A stretch of 64,000 nucleotides of DNA from Glycomyces sp040645615 (GTDB lineage: Bacteria > Actinomycetota > Actinomycetes > Mycobacteriales > Micromonosporaceae): assembly GCF_040645615.1 (NCBI RefSeq), contig NZ_JBEYYO010000008.1:124001-188000 (forward strand), given 5' to 3'. Shown here piece by piece: positions 1 to 7,626 of the stretch (positions within the stretch are counted from its first letter, which is position 1; each line of letters starts with the position of its first letter). Under the pieces are notes generated by a model. That model did no database searches. It saw only the letters and a list, made by a program, of their open reading frames with translations, and was not told where the DNA came from. The translations under genes were made by a program, and so were the position numbers.

Positions 1-239
1 GCGGTCGCGAACCCGACCGAGCGCAGTCGGTCGAGGAAGTCGGGGTCGGGCGCGGCCTTGAGGACCACGGCGTCGCCAGGGCGGGCCAGGAGCAAAGCGA
101 GCTCACCGAGGTGGTTGGTGACGGCGTTCGCGCTGGCGCGGGCGATCTCGGGGAGGGCGAGGACGCCTTCGGCCCAGCGGCGTTCGACGTCGAAGTTCCC
201 GAGGAGGACGCGGGGGGCCGGGGTGTGCGGGTCGGTCAT
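1..239 (-). CDS. Probable pre-ATP-grasp / PGM1-like ligase, N-terminal part (runs off the window)
   Basis: Only the first 79 codons are inside the window; the gene continues past base 1. It starts at ATG (237-239), 9 nt after the stop of the KAS III-like gene. Visible pattern: VLLGNFDVE near residue 11, then ERRW, an N-x3-HL segment, LLLARPGD and PDPDFLDRL. As I recall it, this order resembles the pre-ATP-grasp domain found in front of ATP-grasp peptide ligases related to PGM1. The ligase core itself is not visible, so the function is inferred from the N-terminus and from position as the last visible gene of a biosynthetic operon. If right, it would join an amino or hydroxyl group to a carboxylate using ATP. 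An unrelated protein remains possible. Confidence 0.5.
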   Translation of the reverse strand, partial: MTDPHTPAPRVLLGNFDVERRWAEGVLALPEIARASANAVTNHLGELALLLARPGDAVVLKAAPDPDFLDRLRSVGFAT

Positions 240-248
240 GTCGCTTCC

Positions 249-1226
249 TTATCTTCTGAGGGCCATTGCCGAGTAGATGCCGCCGAGGCCGACGCCGACG
301 GCGAGGTAGGCGTCGCCGGGCCGCAGGAGGCCGCGCCCGCGGGCCTCGGCGAGGTTGAGGAACGCGTCGGCGGTGTAGCAGTGCCCGGTGTGGTCGATGA
401 GGTCGAGGAGGACCTTGTCGAGCGGGAGTCCGAGGCGGCGGCAGATGCGCACCCAGGAGATGCGGTTGACGTTGTGCGGCAGGACGAGCGCGATCTCGTC
501 GAGGGTGAGGTCGGCCTGCTTGAGGGCGTCGGTCATCACGTTGCAGACTTCGTCGGTGTAGTCGGGGGCCGGGCCGTCCGGGCGGTCGCCGGTGTAGTCG
601 CGGTGGACGCGGAGTACCAGATCGGAGTCCACCAGGGAGGCCACGACCTCGCCCATGTCGTCGTTGTAAGGGCTCACCGACCAGGCGTGGGAGAGGACGG
701 TGTCGCCGGGGCCTTCGGCGGTGACGAGGAGAGCGGCGGTGCTGTCGCCCATGAAGGTGGTGCGCGGGATGTAGCGGTGGTCCACTGTGGGGACTTCGCC
801 GCAGACGACAAGCGTCAGCGCGTCGGGGTCTTCGCCCGCGAGGAGTTCCCCGGCGGTGGCCACGGCGAGGAGACCGGAGGCGCACGCGTGCTGGACGACG
901 GTCATCGCCTGGGCGCCTTGGAGGCCGAGCCTGCGGGTGAGTTCGTGCACGGCCACGGGCCGGGCGAGCGAGGTGTCCACATAGGTTCGCGCGGCGACGA
1001 CGTAGCGGACGCGGTCGCGGACCTCGGGCCAGCCGGGGAGGTTCTCGACGGCTTTCTGGAGTCGTTCGGCGTGGTCGAGTTCGGGTGCGGTGCGGATCTC
1101 GCGGATGCCGAAGAAGCGTTCGAGGAGGCGGACTTCGGCCGCGTCGAGGGCGAGTTCGGCGGCCATCTCGCGCACGGTGGGGCCGGTCGGGGGGATGAAC
1201 GAGGCGACCTCGGCGATGGCGGTCAC
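249..1226 (-). CDS. KAS III-like (FabH-type) condensing enzyme or acyltransferase
   Basis: 325 aa, the usual FabH length. The start is GTG at 1224-1226, which overlaps the upstream glycosyltransferase stop as GTGA. The nucleophile is Cys115 in QHACASG and the first histidine is His251 in LPHNVN, both at the expected spacing. At the third triad position, where KAS III enzymes have Asn in a GNT context, this protein reads G-His282-C. The C-terminal glycine-rich GVGLGGIYSAM motif is intact. Known: FabH-family enzymes in secondary-metabolite clusters either condense acyl units or transfer acyl groups to O or N. The changed Asn makes me doubt ordinary decarboxylative fatty-acid initiation. It probably works with the carrier protein at 7627-7911 in this operon. 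Confidence 0.85.
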   Translation of the reverse strand: MTAIAEVASFIPPTGPTVREMAAELALDAAEVRLLERFFGIREIRTAPELDHAERLQKAVENLPGWPEVRDRVRYVVAARTYVDTSLARPVAVHELTRRLGLQGAQAMTVVQHACASGLLAVATAGELLAGEDPDALTLVVCGEVPTVDHRYIPRTTFMGDSTAALLVTAEGPGDTVLSHAWSVSPYNDDMGEVVASLVDSDLVLRVHRDYTGDRPDGPAPDYTDEVCNVMTDALKQADLTLDEIALVLPHNVNRISWVRICRRLGLPLDKVLLDLIDHTGHCYTADAFLNLAEARGRGLLRPGDAYLAVGVGLGGIYSAMALRR

Positions 1227-2341
1227 GGGCGGCCGCCCCTCGCGGCCACGAGCGCCTCGGCCATGTCGACCAGGTCGGCGGTGAGGGCGTCCCAGTCGTA
1301 GTCGAGGCAGGTGCGGCGGGCCGCCACACCGAGGCGTTCGCGCAGTGTCGTGTCGTCGCGCAGCGCGGCCACGGCCTCGGCGAACGCGGCAGGGTTCTCG
1401 GTCTCGGCGTGGAGGCCGTCCACGCCGTGGGCCACCAGGTCGGCCGAGCCGCCTTCGTCGGGGACCACCACGGCGCGGCCGCTGGCTTGAGCCTCGCGCA
1501 CGGTGATGCCGAAGGTCTCCAGGCCGCTGGGGTGCACGAACACGTCGAGCGAGGCGAAGATCCGCGCGAGCGCGGTGCCCCGGCGGGGGCCGAGCATCGT
1601 GGCGTTCGGGATGAGCTCGGCGATGCGGGCCTCGTCGCTGCCGGTGCCGACCACGACGAACGCCACGTCGTCGAGTTCGGCGGTGGCCGCGAGGAGGTCG
1701 ATCTGCTTCTGCGGGGTCACGCGCCCGACGTAGCCCACGAGGAGCTTCCTGTCGCCCGCAAGGGCGTCGCGGAGGCGCTCGGAGCGCAGTTCGGGCCGGA
1801 ACTGGACGGTGTCGATGCCGTGCTGCCACACCCGGACGCCTTCGATGCCGCGCGCGCTGATCGCGTCGGCGGCGGTCTGCGTCGGGGCCAGGTTGAGGTC
1901 GGCGAGGCGGTGGATGCTCTCGATCTGCTTCCAGATCGTCGCGGCGAACGCCTGCTTGCCGGGGCCCGCGATGGCCTCGGGGAGGGTCTGGAAGTTCGCG
2001 ATGACCGGGATGCCGAGTTCCTTCGCGGCCGTGGCGGCCCGCGCGCACATCATGTACGGGCTGGCGAGGTAGACCACGTCCGGCGCGAACGCGGCGATGG
2101 CCTCGCCGATCGCGGGGACCGGCATGCCCAGGCGCACGGGCGCGATGGGGCGCAGCGTCTTCGAGGTGATCCAGTGGACCTTGTAGGGGAACTCGGGGAC
2201 GCGCTCGCCCGGGCCGGGCTCGGGGGCGATGACCTCGACTTCGACGCCGAGGCGGCGCAGGGAGTCGACGATGCGGACGATGGTCTCGGCCACGCCGGTG
2301 AGCTGGGGCCGGAAGCTCTCGGTGACGATGCTCAGGCGCAT
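1223..2341 (-). CDS. GT4-family glycosyltransferase
   Basis: 372 aa, typical GT-B two-domain length. The N-terminal Rossmann half begins MRLSIVTESFRPQLTGVAET, matching the acceptor domain of mannosyl/glucosyl transferases of family GT4. The donor half contains VGYVGRVTPQKQ (about residue 200) and the EX7E motif HPSGLETFGITVREAQASG (about 290-310), the nucleotide-sugar binding signature. It starts at ATG 2341, 3 nt downstream of the GT-A-like gene, and its stop overlaps the next gene by 4 nt, so the pair is translationally coupled. It likely attaches a hexose, or a related sugar, to the product of this operon or to a lipid carrier; donor and acceptor cannot be told from sequence. Confidence 0.92.
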   Translation of the reverse strand: MRLSIVTESFRPQLTGVAETIVRIVDSLRRLGVEVEVIAPEPGPGERVPEFPYKVHWITSKTLRPIAPVRLGMPVPAIGEAIAAFAPDVVYLASPYMMCARAATAAKELGIPVIANFQTLPEAIAGPGKQAFAATIWKQIESIHRLADLNLAPTQTAADAISARGIEGVRVWQHGIDTVQFRPELRSERLRDALAGDRKLLVGYVGRVTPQKQIDLLAATAELDDVAFVVVGTGSDEARIAELIPNATMLGPRRGTALARIFASLDVFVHPSGLETFGITVREAQASGRAVVVPDEGGSADLVAHGVDGLHAETENPAAFAEAVAALRDDTTLRERLGVAARRTCLDYDWDALTADLVDMAEALVAARGGRP

Positions 2342-2344
2342 GGG

Positions 2345-3493
2345 TCAGTCCTCTCTGGAGTGGGCCGCGCCGGAGGCGACGGCCGCCCGGTAGAACTCGG
2401 TGAGGGCGGCGGTGTCGGCGGGTTCGTCCGCGAAGGCGCCCAGGCCTTTCGCGGTGGTGCGCAGGCTCTGGCCGAGGACGGGCTCCTCAAGGAGCTTCAC
2501 GGCCTCGGCGGCGTCGAGCGGGAGGCGGTTGGGGGTGCGGGGCCCTTCGGGGGCGTAGGTGCGCACGGGTGTGGCGGTGAGGTCGGCGCCGAACGTGAAG
2601 CCCGCCAGCCAGAGCGAGGAGAGTTGCTGCGGGGAGGCGGTCGGCGCCGACTCCAGGAACGCGGCGATCGCCTCGTCCCTTGTGGCCTCGGCGTCCTCCG
2701 CTCCTATGGCGGCGAGGGCCTTCGCGCCGTGGCGGTGGGTCCAGGGGGCCACGAAGAACCGGGTCGGGAGGTTGCGGTGGGCCCGGTAGCCGTGGTCCTG
2801 GCCGGGGCGGGTCGGGTCGAGCCCCGAGATCGCGTCCGGTTCGGCCGCGTCCCAGGTGAGCCCGGCCGGGTCGGCGTCGTCCTCGAAGCACACCGATTCG
2901 CGGTCGCCCTGGTAGTCGTTCCCGGCCAGGCTGACCGTGCCGGTGTGCTCCACAGGGGACGGCACCACCGCGAGGCGCTTGACGCCGCGCCAGTAGAGGT
3001 AGGCGCCCATCGTGATGTCGTCGGCCTCGGGCAGGTCCTCGTGGTCGGACACGAACTCGGCGAACCCGTCGGCGAGGTGGGAGGGGAGGATCGCGGCCAC
3101 GGTCGGGAAGTACGACTCGCGGACCTCGGCCACGCGGCACCCGGCGGCGGCCGCGGTGCGCAGGGCCGCCGCGGTACCGGTGGCCCAGTAGGTGAACAGC
3201 GAGAGCGCCTGGTGCGGGTAGCGCTCGGTGAAGTCCAGGACGGTCGAAGTGAAGCGCTCGGAGAGGCGGCAGTCGTCCTGGAGCACGAGGTGGTGGGTGG
3301 CCTCGGGCCGCCGGGCGGCCCAGGCCGCGGCGGCGCAGTGGAGGTTCCCGGGGCCCTCGGGGTCGGGGTCGACGACCACGGTCGCGTCGAGTTCGGGGCG
3401 TGAGGCGGCGAGCGCCTCGGCCTCTGCCCGGCGTCTGGGGTGGGTCATGATCGCCACCGAGACGTCGATCGCGTTGCGTTTCATGGCGTTCAC
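2345..3493 (-). CDS. GT-A-fold glycosyltransferase-like protein, unassigned family
   Basis: About 382 aa. The start is GTG 3493, giving a GTGA overlap with the P450 stop; ATG 3484 is a possible alternative three codons in. The N-terminus reads DVSVAIMTHPRRR, followed by VVVDPDPEGPGN and VLQDDC near residue 100, a layout like the nucleotide-binding strand and DxD-type metal site of GT-A glycosyltransferases. A later HTGTVSLAGNDYQGDRES stretch is unfamiliar. I cannot name a family. The context between a P450 and a GT4 enzyme suggests it modifies the same product, perhaps as a second sugar-adding enzyme. No signal peptide or membrane segment is seen. Confidence 0.7.
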   Translation of the reverse strand: MNAMKRNAIDVSVAIMTHPRRRAEAEALAASRPELDATVVVDPDPEGPGNLHCAAAAWAARRPEATHHLVLQDDCRLSERFTSTVLDFTERYPHQALSLFTYWATGTAAALRTAAAAGCRVAEVRESYFPTVAAILPSHLADGFAEFVSDHEDLPEADDITMGAYLYWRGVKRLAVVPSPVEHTGTVSLAGNDYQGDRESVCFEDDADPAGLTWDAAEPDAISGLDPTRPGQDHGYRAHRNLPTRFFVAPWTHRHGAKALAAIGAEDAEATRDEAIAAFLESAPTASPQQLSSLWLAGFTFGADLTATPVRTYAPEGPRTPNRLPLDAAEAVKLLEEPVLGQSLRTTAKGLGAFADEPADTAALTEFYRAAVASGAAHSRED

Positions 3494-4659
3494 CGCAGGT
3501 TCAGGGGGATCGAGCGGTAGCCCAGCTGGAACGGGTGGGCCTTGGGGACGGGGTCGCCGGCGAGTTCGATGCGGTCGAAGCGCTGCCAGAAGCGGGCCAG
3601 GAGCAGCGAGGCCTCGGCCTTGCCGAGCGCCCAGCCCGCGCAGTAGTGCAGGCCGTGGCCGAAGCTGAGCGGCTTGCGGCCCGGGCGGCCGGGCAGGAAC
3701 CGGTCGGGCTCCTCGAACACCGAGGCGTCGCGGTTGGCCTTGACCACGTCGAACTCGATGAGCGCGCCTTCGGGGATCACCTCGTCGCCGATCTGGACGT
3801 CCTCGGCGGCGTTGCGCAGCAGCCGCTTGATCGGCGGGTGCAGGCGCAGCGACTCGTCCACGGCGGCCTCGGGGCGGGCCTCGGCGCGCAGTGCGGCGCG
3901 GAAGTCCGCGTCTTCGCACGCGAAGCGGGCCGCGGAGCTCATGAAGTCGCTGGTGGTGAAGGTGGCGGCGATGACGAGGAACACGAGGTTCGCGATCGTC
4001 TCGTCCTCGGTGAGGTCGCCGTCCTCGACCATGCGGGCCGCGAGGCCGCTCGGCTGCCCGAATCGGCCGCCGAGGAGGTCGCGGAAGTACTTGACGATGA
4101 CCAACGCCGCGCCGGTCGCGCGGGCGATCTCCTCGACCGAGTGCCACATGGCCTGCACGAGGCGGTCGCACCAACCCGCCAGGCGCACCCGGTCGGCCTC
4201 GGGGATGCCGATGAGGTCGGCGATCACATGCAGCGGCAAGGGAACTGCCACAGCCGAGACGAAGTCCACGGGTCCGTCCTGGGCGGCCTCGGCGGCCCGC
4301 GCGATGAGCAGGTCGGCGGTGTCGGTGATCAGTGTGTCGAGTTTGGACACTTCACCGGGCATGAACCAGCCCTGGACGAGTCGGCGCATCGAGCCGTGGC
4401 GCGGGGGCAGGCTCAGCAGGATCATGTCGGCGAACAGCTTCAGCACCGGGCTCTCGCGCCATTCGGGCGGAATGCGCTCGGTGAGTCCGGTGGTGCCGGG
4501 GCGGATACGGGCGTCGCTGATGAGGCGGGAGGTCAGCGCGTAGCCGGTGACCTCGAAGCGCTCGTCGTCGAGGCGGCGCAGTGTCCCCTCCGGCGCGGGC
4601 GCGATGGGGCGGGCGGTGATCCCGCGCTGAGCGGTGCGTTCGGGCGCTGGGTGTCGCAT
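3490..4659 (-). CDS. Cytochrome P450 with altered I-helix acid
   Basis: 389 aa from ATG 4659. Heme-binding loop FGHGLHYCAG carries the Cys340 thiolate ligand, and the K-helix ExxR is E269-S-L-R272. The I-helix, where most P450s have A-G-x-(D/E)-T, reads AATFTT (231-236), so Gly is Ala and the proton-relay acid is Phe234. The N-terminus is short, with few residues before the first beta-strand region. The first 127 nt overlap the upstream phosphopantetheinyl transferase gene in another frame. Known: P450s lacking the acid occur among enzymes doing unusual chemistry such as C-C or N-O formation, desaturation or peroxygenation. It probably tailors the acyl or glycosyl product of the operon; redox partners are not encoded here. 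Confidence 0.93.
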   Translation of the reverse strand: MRHPAPERTAQRGITARPIAPAPEGTLRRLDDERFEVTGYALTSRLISDARIRPGTTGLTERIPPEWRESPVLKLFADMILLSLPPRHGSMRRLVQGWFMPGEVSKLDTLITDTADLLIARAAEAAQDGPVDFVSAVAVPLPLHVIADLIGIPEADRVRLAGWCDRLVQAMWHSVEEIARATGAALVIVKYFRDLLGGRFGQPSGLAARMVEDGDLTEDETIANLVFLVIAATFTTSDFMSSAARFACEDADFRAALRAEARPEAAVDESLRLHPPIKRLLRNAAEDVQIGDEVIPEGALIEFDVVKANRDASVFEEPDRFLPGRPGRKPLSFGHGLHYCAGWALGKAEASLLLARFWQRFDRIELAGDPVPKAHPFQLGYRSIPLNLR

Positions 4660-5264
4660 GTGCTTCTCCAGACGTGCTGTCGCAGATGAAGGTGCTCGGA
4701 GGCCGCGGCCGCGGCGTGGCCGGGAGGGGCGGCGAGGTCGGCGATTCGGACCGGCCCGGGGGCTTCGTCGTTGAAGTCCGCGGTGACGTCGGTGCCGAGG
4801 AGGTCGAGGAGTCGGGACCCGCGCGCTTTGGCGAGGGCCTCCTTGCGGGCGAGGGCGGTCGCGACGAGCGGGCGGGGCTCGGCCGCGTCGGCGATCCGGG
4901 CGGCCTCGGCGGGCGCGAAGTAGCGCGCGGCCACGCGTTCGGGGCGGACCAGGGACTCGACGTGGACCAGGTCGACGCCCACGGGATGGCCCGCGAGCGC
5001 CACGAGGGCCCAGCCGCGGCCGTGTGAAAGGTTCCAGTGCCGTCCCGCGACGGGTCCGGGTTTGCCGTGTTCGCCTGTGGCCCAGGCCGGTTCGCCGGTG
5101 CGCGGGTCGAGCGGGTAGACGCCGGTGGCGGCCTGGAGGATCGCCGCGGCCACGGCCCGAGCCTCGCGGCGAGGTTCGGGGCCGTGGACGGGGATCCACC
5201 AGAGGTCGACGTCCGCCCGATGGGCCTGTGCGGCAACGGGCCGCCATGCGTGGTCTTGGGTCAT
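4533..5264 (-). CDS. 4'-phosphopantetheinyl transferase (Sfp superfamily)
   Basis: 243 aa. ATG 5264 forms an ATGA overlap with the acyl-CoA dehydrogenase stop. Sfp-type signatures: WNLSHG (77-82), GVDL with Mg-binding Asp98, RYFAPAE (114-120) and RKEALAKARG with Glu142. The position two residues after Asp98 is Val, so the second acidic ligand of Sfp (GIDIE) is missing, although Glu103 lies nearby. The enzyme would move the phosphopantetheine arm of CoA to Ser45 of the carrier protein encoded at the head of this operon. The recognisable domain ends at about residue 200; the final 40 residues are basic, low in complexity and lie inside the P450 start, so the true end may differ or a frameshift may exist. 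Confidence 0.85.
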   Translation of the reverse strand: MTQDHAWRPVAAQAHRADVDLWWIPVHGPEPRREARAVAAAILQAATGVYPLDPRTGEPAWATGEHGKPGPVAGRHWNLSHGRGWALVALAGHPVGVDLVHVESLVRPERVAARYFAPAEAARIADAAEPRPLVATALARKEALAKARGSRLLDLLGTDVTADFNDEAPGPVRIADLAAPPGHAAAAASEHLHLRQHVWRSTCDTQRPNAPLSAGSPPAPSRPRRRGHCAASTTSASRSPATR

Positions 5265-6403
5265 CGCGCGGCACCCGCGATCGGGAGCCTTCCGGCGATC
5301 CAGCCCTGCGCGATGGTCTGGCGCTGGATGTCGGAGGTGCCCTCCATGAACTCGATGCCGCGGATGTCGTTGTCCCACTTGTCGATCAGCGGGTGCTCCA
5401 GGCGGGCGGCGGGGCCGAGCGCGGCCACCGCGGCGGCGGCGAGTTCGTCGGCCAGGCGCACCGCCGACAGCTTCGCGGCAGAGGAGACCGAGCCGTCGCC
5501 CCTGCCCGCGTCGATCGCGGTGGCCGCTTCGGCGATGAGGCCGCGGGTGGCGCCGATGCGGTGCGCGAACCGGTCCTGCCAGGCTCTGCGGGTCCGGTGG
5601 CGCAGTTCGCCTTCGACGTATTCGTAGACGGCCACGCCTGCGCCGAGGGCCATCGCGCCGACGCAGGGCCGGAACGTGTCGAAGGTCTGCATGGCCCCGC
5701 GCAGGCCCGAAGGGCCGGCGTCCGACTCCCCCGCGTTCGGGATCTCGACGCCGTCGAGGCGGATCTCGCTGAGCGCGGCCCCTTTGAGCCCGGCGGTGTC
5801 GAGCCGCTCGGCGCTGAACCCGGGGGCGTCGGCCGAGACCAGGACCGGTTGGACGGCGAACATTCCGGAGGCGGCGGTGTTGCGCGCGAACACCATGCCG
5901 CAGTACGCCCGCACGCCGTTGCCGATGTAGCGCTTGACGCCGTCGAGGATCGCTGCGTCCTCGCCCGGTTCGAGGCTGGTGGTGATCGCCCCGGCGTCGG
6001 AGCCGCGTTCGGGTTCGGTGAGCGCGAAGAACGTCCAGGTGGGACGGTCGGCCATGCGCGCGTAGTGCGCCTCGAGTTGCTCCTCGGAGAGCATCTGCTC
6101 CATGAGCAGGGCCGACATGGAGGAGAACGGCATCGCGAGCGCGAGTCCGGCGTCGCCGCGGCACAGCTCTTCCATCAGGGCGGTGAACTCGCGGCACGAG
6201 CGCACCGGGGGGCGCTTGCCGTCGCGTTCGAGCGGGCGCGGGTTGCGGTCCGGTCGCATGCCCAGGCACCAGAACTCGGGCGGCAGCGAGGCCACCACGG
6301 TCTCGGCGCTCTCGCGTCCTTCGTGGACGTCGAGGGAGTGGCGGCGCAGTTCCTCGGCGAGGTCGCGGCCGATCGCGCGGAGCGTCAGGTCGTCATCGGT
6401 CAT
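5261..6403 (-). CDS. Acyl-CoA (or acyl-ACP) dehydrogenase
   Basis: 380 aa. ATG 6403 was chosen because AGGAG lies 6 nt upstream; an in-frame ATG at 6427 has no such site. The N-terminal helical domain, the FAD-contact strand WTFFALTEPERGSDAG (about 130-145) and the C-terminal helical bundle are all present. The catalytic base is Glu354 in GIEFMEGTSDIQ. Full-length for the family. In this operon it likely introduces an alpha,beta double bond, or oxidises the acyl chain, while it is held on the carrier protein or CoA. It overlaps the half-size relative upstream by 11 nt. Confidence 0.92.
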   Translation of the reverse strand: MTDDDLTLRAIGRDLAEELRRHSLDVHEGRESAETVVASLPPEFWCLGMRPDRNPRPLERDGKRPPVRSCREFTALMEELCRGDAGLALAMPFSSMSALLMEQMLSEEQLEAHYARMADRPTWTFFALTEPERGSDAGAITTSLEPGEDAAILDGVKRYIGNGVRAYCGMVFARNTAASGMFAVQPVLVSADAPGFSAERLDTAGLKGAALSEIRLDGVEIPNAGESDAGPSGLRGAMQTFDTFRPCVGAMALGAGVAVYEYVEGELRHRTRRAWQDRFAHRIGATRGLIAEAATAIDAGRGDGSVSSAAKLSAVRLADELAAAAVAALGPAARLEHPLIDKWDNDIRGIEFMEGTSDIQRQTIAQGWIAGRLPIAGAAR

Positions 6404-6944
6404 CGCCCGCTCCTTCGCGGTACACATCGGACAGCAGGTCGAGCGCCCGGGCGAGCCTGCGGGCCGGGCCGTCCACGTACCCGGCGGCCCCGAACTGGCG
6501 CAGGCTGCGGCGCACCACGCCGTCGACCATGTGATCGAAGCCGGGCGAGCCGAGGCACTGGCGCGCTTCGGCGAGGTCGAGCACGGAGTCGGCCACGTGG
6601 GCGCGGACGACCGGGTGTGCCAGGGTCATGCGGCCTTGGATCTTGCGGCGCGAGAGGTGCTGCACGCATTGGCGGACGAGGCGTTCGGCGCCGCCGAGCC
6701 GGATCGCGGCGACTGCGAGTGCCCATTGGGGATCGGGGGCTTGATCGGGGTTCTCGAAGCGGCACAGGGAGAGTTCGCCGTCGTCGGTGGGGAGAGGGCG
6801 CAGGAGCGCGGCGTGCGGACCGGAGACCACGGCGTAGCCGCGGTGGCCTCGCGGGGACCATTCCGGATGCGCCGCGGCGAGTTCGGCGAAGGCCCTGGGG
6901 AGGCCTTCGGCGTAGGCGGTGCGGGCGAGGTCAGGTGCGGGCAC
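6393..6944 (-). CDS. Half-size acyl-CoA dehydrogenase-like protein (C-terminal helical domain only)
   Basis: 183 aa, under half the family length. The stretch GGAERLVRQCVQHLSRRKIQ (about 82-101) followed by a helix ending VLDLAEARQCL matches the start of the C-terminal four-helix domain of acyl-CoA dehydrogenases. The residues before it are short and do not form the N-terminal and beta domains, and no catalytic EGT motif is seen. The start is GTG 6944, giving a 14-nt overlap with the KS-like gene. It may act as a non-catalytic partner of the full enzyme encoded next, as heteromeric acyl-CoA dehydrogenases do in some actinobacterial pathways, or it may be a divergent remnant. Reading frame and overlaps are intact, so I favour a functional partner. 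Confidence 0.7.
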   Translation of the reverse strand: MPAPDLARTAYAEGLPRAFAELAAAHPEWSPRGHRGYAVVSGPHAALLRPLPTDDGELSLCRFENPDQAPDPQWALAVAAIRLGGAERLVRQCVQHLSRRKIQGRMTLAHPVVRAHVADSVLDLAEARQCLGSPGFDHMVDGVVRRSLRQFGAAGYVDGPARRLARALDLLSDVYREGAGDDR

Positions 6945-7620
6945 CGAACACCGCCTCTCCGGCCAGGCCCGTGCCCGGGTCGTGCCCGGTCAGTCGCATT
7001 GGTTCGTTTTCAGGGGCCCGGGCGAGGGCGGCCCAGACGGCGGCGGGGGCGACGAGGGTCGAGTCCTGCTGAGGCTGGCGGCCCGTGGCGATCCGGACCG
7101 ATTCGACGGGCCGTCCCGGGCCGGTGCCGAGGACGAGCAGGACCGCGCGGTCGGCCGCGTCCCGGCCGAGGTCCACCGCGGAGGGGAACATGCGGTGCTC
7201 CAGTACGAGGACCGCCGCGCGTTCGGCCTCGCCGGTCTCGATGCGCCTGCGCGCCAGGCGAAGTGCGGTGAACGTGGCCACCGGGCCCTGGTCGGTGAGG
7301 CCGAGGACGTGCGGGAGCGGGGTGAGGCGGCGGGCCACGAGCTGCGACAGGAACTGGGAGACCTGGCAGTCCGGGACGCTCGCGGTGAAGTACACCGCGT
7401 CCACGCGGCCGTGCCCGGCCAACTCGTCGAGCGCGGCCTCGGTCATCTGGTAGTAGGACAGGCCCGGCGCGTCCTCGGGCCAGGCACCGGTGTCCTCGAT
7501 GCCCGCGAGGGTGGACACGCCCATCGAGTAGCGGTGGAACGTGCGCACGTCGGCGCTGACGGCGATGCCGTCCAGCGGTAGGTCGATCGCCGCCTCAAGG
7601 CGACAGGCCGCGGCTGCCAC
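6931..7620 (-). CDS. Thiolase-fold, ketosynthase-like protein lacking the active-site cysteine
   Basis: 229 aa, about two thirds of a KAS. GTG 7620 starts 6 nt after the carrier-protein stop. The segment SYYQMTEAALDELAGHGRVDAVYFTASVPD resembles the N-terminal KAS III region that precedes the nucleophile. Where an ACSG-type nucleophile loop is expected the protein reads LTDQGPVATFTALRLARR, so no Cys is present. Then LVLEHRMF and a final GTGLAGEA follow. Known: Cys-less KS homologues such as chain-length factors work as partners of active ketosynthases. It may pair with the KAS III at 249-1226 or with a ketosynthase outside the window. The family assignment is moderate. Confidence 0.68.
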   Translation of the reverse strand: MAAAACRLEAAIDLPLDGIAVSADVRTFHRYSMGVSTLAGIEDTGAWPEDAPGLSYYQMTEAALDELAGHGRVDAVYFTASVPDCQVSQFLSQLVARRLTPLPHVLGLTDQGPVATFTALRLARRRIETGEAERAAVLVLEHRMFPSAVDLGRDAADRAVLLVLGTGPGRPVESVRIATGRQPQQDSTLVAPAAVWAALARAPENEPMRLTGHDPGTGLAGEAVFGART

Positions 7621-7626
7621 GCGGCC

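Noticed and set aside
249..2048. A minus-strand frame joining part of the glycosyltransferase region to the KAS III gene as one 599-aa protein
   Set aside because: The first 270 residues are Arg/Pro-rich shadow sequence of the GT4 gene. The true KAS III start is GTG 1226, coupled to the GT4 stop.
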